Position numbers and translations under genes: made by a program | Source of the DNA: CALZJC01 sp963781065 | Lineage (GTDB): Bacteria > Acidobacteriota > Thermoanaerobaculia > Multivoradales > JAHEKO01 | DNA length: 64,000 nt | Direction: 5' to 3' | NCBI GenBank assembly: GCA_963781065.1 | Contig: CAWAET010000013.1 | Location: 40,028 to 104,027 of the forward strand | Part shown: positions 61,279-64,000 of the stretch, one piece after another | Numbering within the stretch: position 1 is the first letter of the stretch | How the letters are laid out: every line of letters begins with the position of its first letter | The notes under the pieces: generated by a model | The model's input: the letters and a program-made list of their open reading frames with translations, nothing else | The model's database searches: none | What the model was told of the DNA's origin: nothing

Positions 61279-62505
61279 ATGGACTTCGAGCTATCCGAGA
61301 AGATCGAGACCGCCCTCGGCATGATCGACGAGTTCATGCGCCGGGAGGTGCTGCCGCTCGAGCCGTTCTTTCTCGCCGAGCCGTTCTCGAGCCTCGAGCC
61401 CAAGATCGAGCAGAAACGCCGGGCGGTCCGGCAGATGGGCCTCTGGGCGCCGAACCACCCGCGGGAGTACGGCGGCATGGGCCTCGGGCTGGTGGACCAC
61501 GGCCTGGTCTCCGAGGCGCTCGGCGTCTCGCCGCTGGGCCACTACGTCTTCGGCTGCCACGCCCCCGACGCCGGCAACATCGAGATCCTCCACCAGCACG
61601 GCACCGAGGCGCAGAAGGCGCGCTGGCTCCCGCCGCTCGTCGCCGGCGAGATCCGTAGCTGTTTCTCGATGACCGAGCCCGAGCTGCCGGGCTCGAACCC
61701 GGTGATGATGGCGACCACCGCCGTCCACGACGGCGACGACTACGTCATCGACGGCCAGAAGTGGTACACCACCGCCGCCGACGGCGCCGAGCTGGCGATC
61801 GTGATGGCGGTCACCGACCCCGCGGCGCCGCCCCACCAGCGGGCCAGCATGATCCTGGTGCCCACCGCCACGCCGGGCTTCGACCGGGTGCGCAACATCA
61901 CCGTCATGGGCGAGGCCGGCGAGGGCTTCTTCAGCCACGCCGAGATCCTCTACCACTCCTGCCGCGTGCCGCGCGCCAACCTGCTGGGCGAAGAGGGCGC
62001 CGGTTTCCGCATCGCCCAGGAGCGGCTGGGCCCGGGCCGCATCCATCACTGCATGCGCTGGCTGGGCATCTGCAAGCGGGCGCTCGACCTGATGTGCGCC
62101 CGCGCTGCCGAGCGCACCATCGCCCCGGGCCAGAAGCTGGCCGACCGCGAGGTCGTCCAGACCTGGATCGGCGAGTGCGCCGCCAGGATCGCCGCCGCCC
62201 GCGCCCTCACCCTCCAGACCGCCTGGCGGATCGAGAAGCACGGCTGGAAAGAGGCCCGGCAGGAGATCTCGGCGATCAAGTTCCTGGTCGCCGACACCAT
62301 GCTCGAGGTGGTCGACCGGGCGCTCCAGGTCCACGGCGGCCTGGGCATGACCGACGACACCATCCTCGCCTGGTTCTACCGCCACGAGCGCGCGGCGCGG
62401 ATCTACGACGGGCCGGACGAGGTGCACAAGCTGTCGCTGGCGCGGCGGATCTTGAAGGCGTATCGAGGTCGAGCGCCGGGGTCATCAGAGCCCTATTCGC
62501 GCTGA
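61279..62505 (+). CDS. Acyl-CoA dehydrogenase
   Basis: A 408-residue flavoenzyme. It has the central FAD-binding CFSMTEPELPGSNPVMM and GQKWYTTAADGAELAIVM, the RIHHCMRWLGICKRALDLMC helix, and the C-terminal VHGGLGMTDDTILAWFYRHERAARIYDGPDEVHKLSLARRIL, where the catalytic base is probably the Glu of DGPDEVH. It oxidises an acyl-CoA to the 2-enoyl form. AAGGAGG precedes ATG 61279. Divergent from the kinase-like gene by 41 bp, a shared regulatory region. Confidence 0.92.
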   Translation: MDFELSEKIETALGMIDEFMRREVLPLEPFFLAEPFSSLEPKIEQKRRAVRQMGLWAPNHPREYGGMGLGLVDHGLVSEALGVSPLGHYVFGCHAPDAGNIEILHQHGTEAQKARWLPPLVAGEIRSCFSMTEPELPGSNPVMMATTAVHDGDDYVIDGQKWYTTAADGAELAIVMAVTDPAAPPHQRASMILVPTATPGFDRVRNITVMGEAGEGFFSHAEILYHSCRVPRANLLGEEGAGFRIAQERLGPGRIHHCMRWLGICKRALDLMCARAAERTIAPGQKLADREVVQTWIGECAARIAAARALTLQTAWRIEKHGWKEARQEISAIKFLVADTMLEVVDRALQVHGGLGMTDDTILAWFYRHERAARIYDGPDEVHKLSLARRILKAYRGRAPGSSEPYSR

Positions 62506-62586
62506 CACACCCTGCCTACCTGGCGGGGTGTTGTCCTTGGCACGGGTCGGTTGGTATCAACAAGCAACGGAGGAGGACTTGAGCCC

Positions 62587-63954
62587 TTGAGCGAGGTCTT
62601 TCTCAGCTACGCCAAGGAAGACCGCCCGCGAGCCCGGATCCTCGCCGAAGCGCTGGAACGTCAGGGCTGGTCGGTGTGGTGGGACCGCGAAATCCCCGTT
62701 GGCGGGGTGTTCGACGAGGTCATTGAGCGCGAGCTCACAGCGGCCCGCGCCGTCATCGTGCTCTGGTCCGAGCGGTCGGTCCACAGCCGCTGGGTGAAGG
62801 CCGAGGCCGAGGCGGCGGTCGAGCGCCACAAGCTCTTCCCGGTGCTCATCGACCGGGTCCCGATCCCCCTCGCCTTTCGCCAGTTCCAGGCCGCCGATCT
62901 GGTGGAGTGGGACGGCGGCCGCGAGAGCGCGGAGTTCCCGCACCTCGTTTCCGAGCTTGGCCAGCGGCTCGGGCAGCGGCCAGGCGCAGTCCCGACCGCA
63001 GAAGCCCATCGGGACGAGCCGAGGCGCGACTTTCCGGCGCGGCGGCCCGCACGCTGGCTCTTGAGCGGACTGATCGTCGTCCTCCTGGTCGTGGCCTCGA
63101 TCTGGGTCTGGAGCGAGTTTCGCCTGAGCGAGGTTCCACCCGTCGCAGTCCCAGGGGGGGTCCAGCCCCTACCGGTCCCGCCCGAAGACGAGGCCGACGA
63201 ACACGTTCAGGTGGCCCCCGTCCAGGTCGCTCCGAAGTCTGTCCCGGAACGACTGCCGAGGCCGGGCGAACCGATCGGGCTCGAGCTCGTCTTCGCCACT
63301 CCCGACGGCCCTCGCACCCACCACGAGCTGCTGGGCGGCGAAGACGTCGCCATGGCAGTACATTTCTCCGAGCCTGCCCCCGAGACGCTGCGCATCGAGC
63401 TCCGCGTTGTGCCCGGAACGGACTTGCTCTTCTTCCCGGAGTTCGTCGAGATCCCTGGCGGGGCCCGCGAGATGCCGTTCGTGGTCGAGGCCAGGCCCGT
63501 GGGGCGTCCAACTGATCTCGTCATCGAGGCCCGTCTCGGTGACCACGCACGGGCCGAGGCCCGGTTGAGTCTCCTCCCCGACGAGAGCTTCTTGGAGACC
63601 TTCCGGAAACTGCCGCCGAGGCCGCGCGAACCGATCGGGGTCGAGCTCTTCTTCGTCACTGACGAGGGCCCTCGCACCCACCACGAGCTGGTGGGGACCA
63701 ACCGCGTCACCAACTTCGAGATGGTGGTGCTGCTCGCCGAGCCCACCGACGAGACGCTGCGTATCGAGCTCCGCGTTGTGCCTGGAACGGACTTGCTCTT
63801 ATTCCCGGAGTTCGTCGAGATCCCGGGCGGGGCTCGCGAGGTGCCGTTCGTGGTCGAGGCCAGGCCCGTGGGGCATCCAACCGATTTCGTCATCGAGGCC
63901 CGTCTCGGTGACGCCCACGCCCAGGCTCACCTCAATCTGCTGCCGCGCCACTGA
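62587..63954 (+). CDS. TIR-domain transmembrane protein with two near-identical C-terminal repeats
   Basis: A 455-residue protein from TTG 62587, nine bases after GGAGGAGG. Residues 1 to about 140 are a bacterial TIR domain: EVFLSYAKEDRPRARILAEAL, WSVWWDREIPVGGVFDEVIE, AVIVLWSERSVHSRWVKAEAEAA (candidate NADase Glu) and FPVLIDRVPIPLAFRQF. One transmembrane helix follows (LLSGLIVVLLVVASIWVW). Then come two repeats of about 100 residues, both containing EPIG-EL, GPRTHHEL, ETLRIELRVVPGTDLL and EFVEIPGGARE-PFVVEARPVG. The TIR is probably cytoplasmic and the repeats extracytoplasmic. Signalling or defence by NAD breakdown is a possibility, not shown. Lower GC than neighbours suggests transfer. Confidence 0.85.
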   Translation: MSEVFLSYAKEDRPRARILAEALERQGWSVWWDREIPVGGVFDEVIERELTAARAVIVLWSERSVHSRWVKAEAEAAVERHKLFPVLIDRVPIPLAFRQFQAADLVEWDGGRESAEFPHLVSELGQRLGQRPGAVPTAEAHRDEPRRDFPARRPARWLLSGLIVVLLVVASIWVWSEFRLSEVPPVAVPGGVQPLPVPPEDEADEHVQVAPVQVAPKSVPERLPRPGEPIGLELVFATPDGPRTHHELLGGEDVAMAVHFSEPAPETLRIELRVVPGTDLLFFPEFVEIPGGAREMPFVVEARPVGRPTDLVIEARLGDHARAEARLSLLPDESFLETFRKLPPRPREPIGVELFFVTDEGPRTHHELVGTNRVTNFEMVVLLAEPTDETLRIELRVVPGTDLLLFPEFVEIPGGAREVPFVVEARPVGHPTDFVIEARLGDAHAQAHLNLLPRH

Positions 63955-64000
63955 GCGGCCGGGGTCGCCGACTGAATGGGGTTCAGCTTACGGCGGATGG

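Overview
The window is GC-rich (by eye roughly 65-70 %), almost fully coding, and looks like chromosomal DNA of a diderm bacterium. It encodes a LolA lipoprotein carrier, SecDF-YajC, a PilMNOPQ type IV pilus assembly set with secretin, and a complete system I (Ccm) cytochrome c maturation cluster. This mix, with lipoproteins carrying Ig/PKD folds and a Cys-rich secreted metallopeptidase, fits Acidobacteriota, perhaps a Thermoanaerobaculia-like lineage. Myxococcota or another former deltaproteobacterial group is the main alternative. There is no rRNA or recognisable tRNA to settle it, so the taxonomy is inference.

Layout. 1-3125: 3' end of a secreted zinc metallopeptidase gene and a strong terminator. 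3.4-13.1 kb: DsbA-like oxidoreductase, PLP decarboxylase, small zinc ribbon, mannose-1-phosphate guanylyltransferase, TrmB, ABC exporter, YfcH-type epimerase, cytochrome c, SRPBCC protein, HD hydrolase. 13.3-19.4 kb: FolK and FYDLN-acid protein facing a lolA-tgt-yajC-secD-secF run. 19.5-22.0 kb: Rel/SpoT and ribosomal protein L28. 22.1-30.7 kb: a promoter and pilM-N-O-P-Q, then three surface or lipoproteins with Ig/TIG/PKD folds. 31.1-37.1 kb: TPR protein, roadblock protein, accB, accC, NSS transporter, a MetS-like/shikimate kinase fusion and a phosphoesterase, closely packed. 37.2-44.5 kb (minus): ccmABCDEFGHI in order. 44.7-50.3 kb: HEAT-cyclophilin lipoprotein, thioredoxin-like lipoprotein, small membrane protein, ECF sigma factor, zinc-finger anti-sigma factor and a bactofilin-like membrane protein. 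50.4-54.0 kb: zinc-ribbon TPR protein and ProS. 54.1-55.5 kb: a wrecked Phd/YoeB-type toxin-antitoxin locus with a nucleotidyltransferase gene pair lodged inside the toxin gene. 55.5-60.0 kb (minus): a flavoprotein-polyferredoxin fusion, a zinc-ribbon membrane protein and a CorC/CNNM protein. 60.2-64.0 kb: aminoglycoside-phosphotransferase-like kinase divergent from an acyl-CoA dehydrogenase, then a TIR-transmembrane protein with two near-identical C-terminal repeats.

Data quality affects how this window should be read. About 29 single-base insertions break otherwise well-conserved reading frames (ABC exporter, secF, rel, accC with about 13, proS, the flavoprotein-polyferredoxin gene, the zinc-ribbon membrane protein and corC). 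In each case removing the extra bases restores the expected protein, and the net length modulo 3 agrees with the count. I read them as assembly or sequencing errors, and I annotate those genes as single loci with frameshifts.

The most unusual biology is the nested toxin-antitoxin locus (54061-55479), the MetS-shikimate kinase fusion (35699-36343), the flavoprotein-polyferredoxin fusion (55541-57857), the duplicated C-terminal domain of the TIR protein, the surface-protein trio behind pilQ, and a 121-bp imperfect palindrome at 37088-37208.
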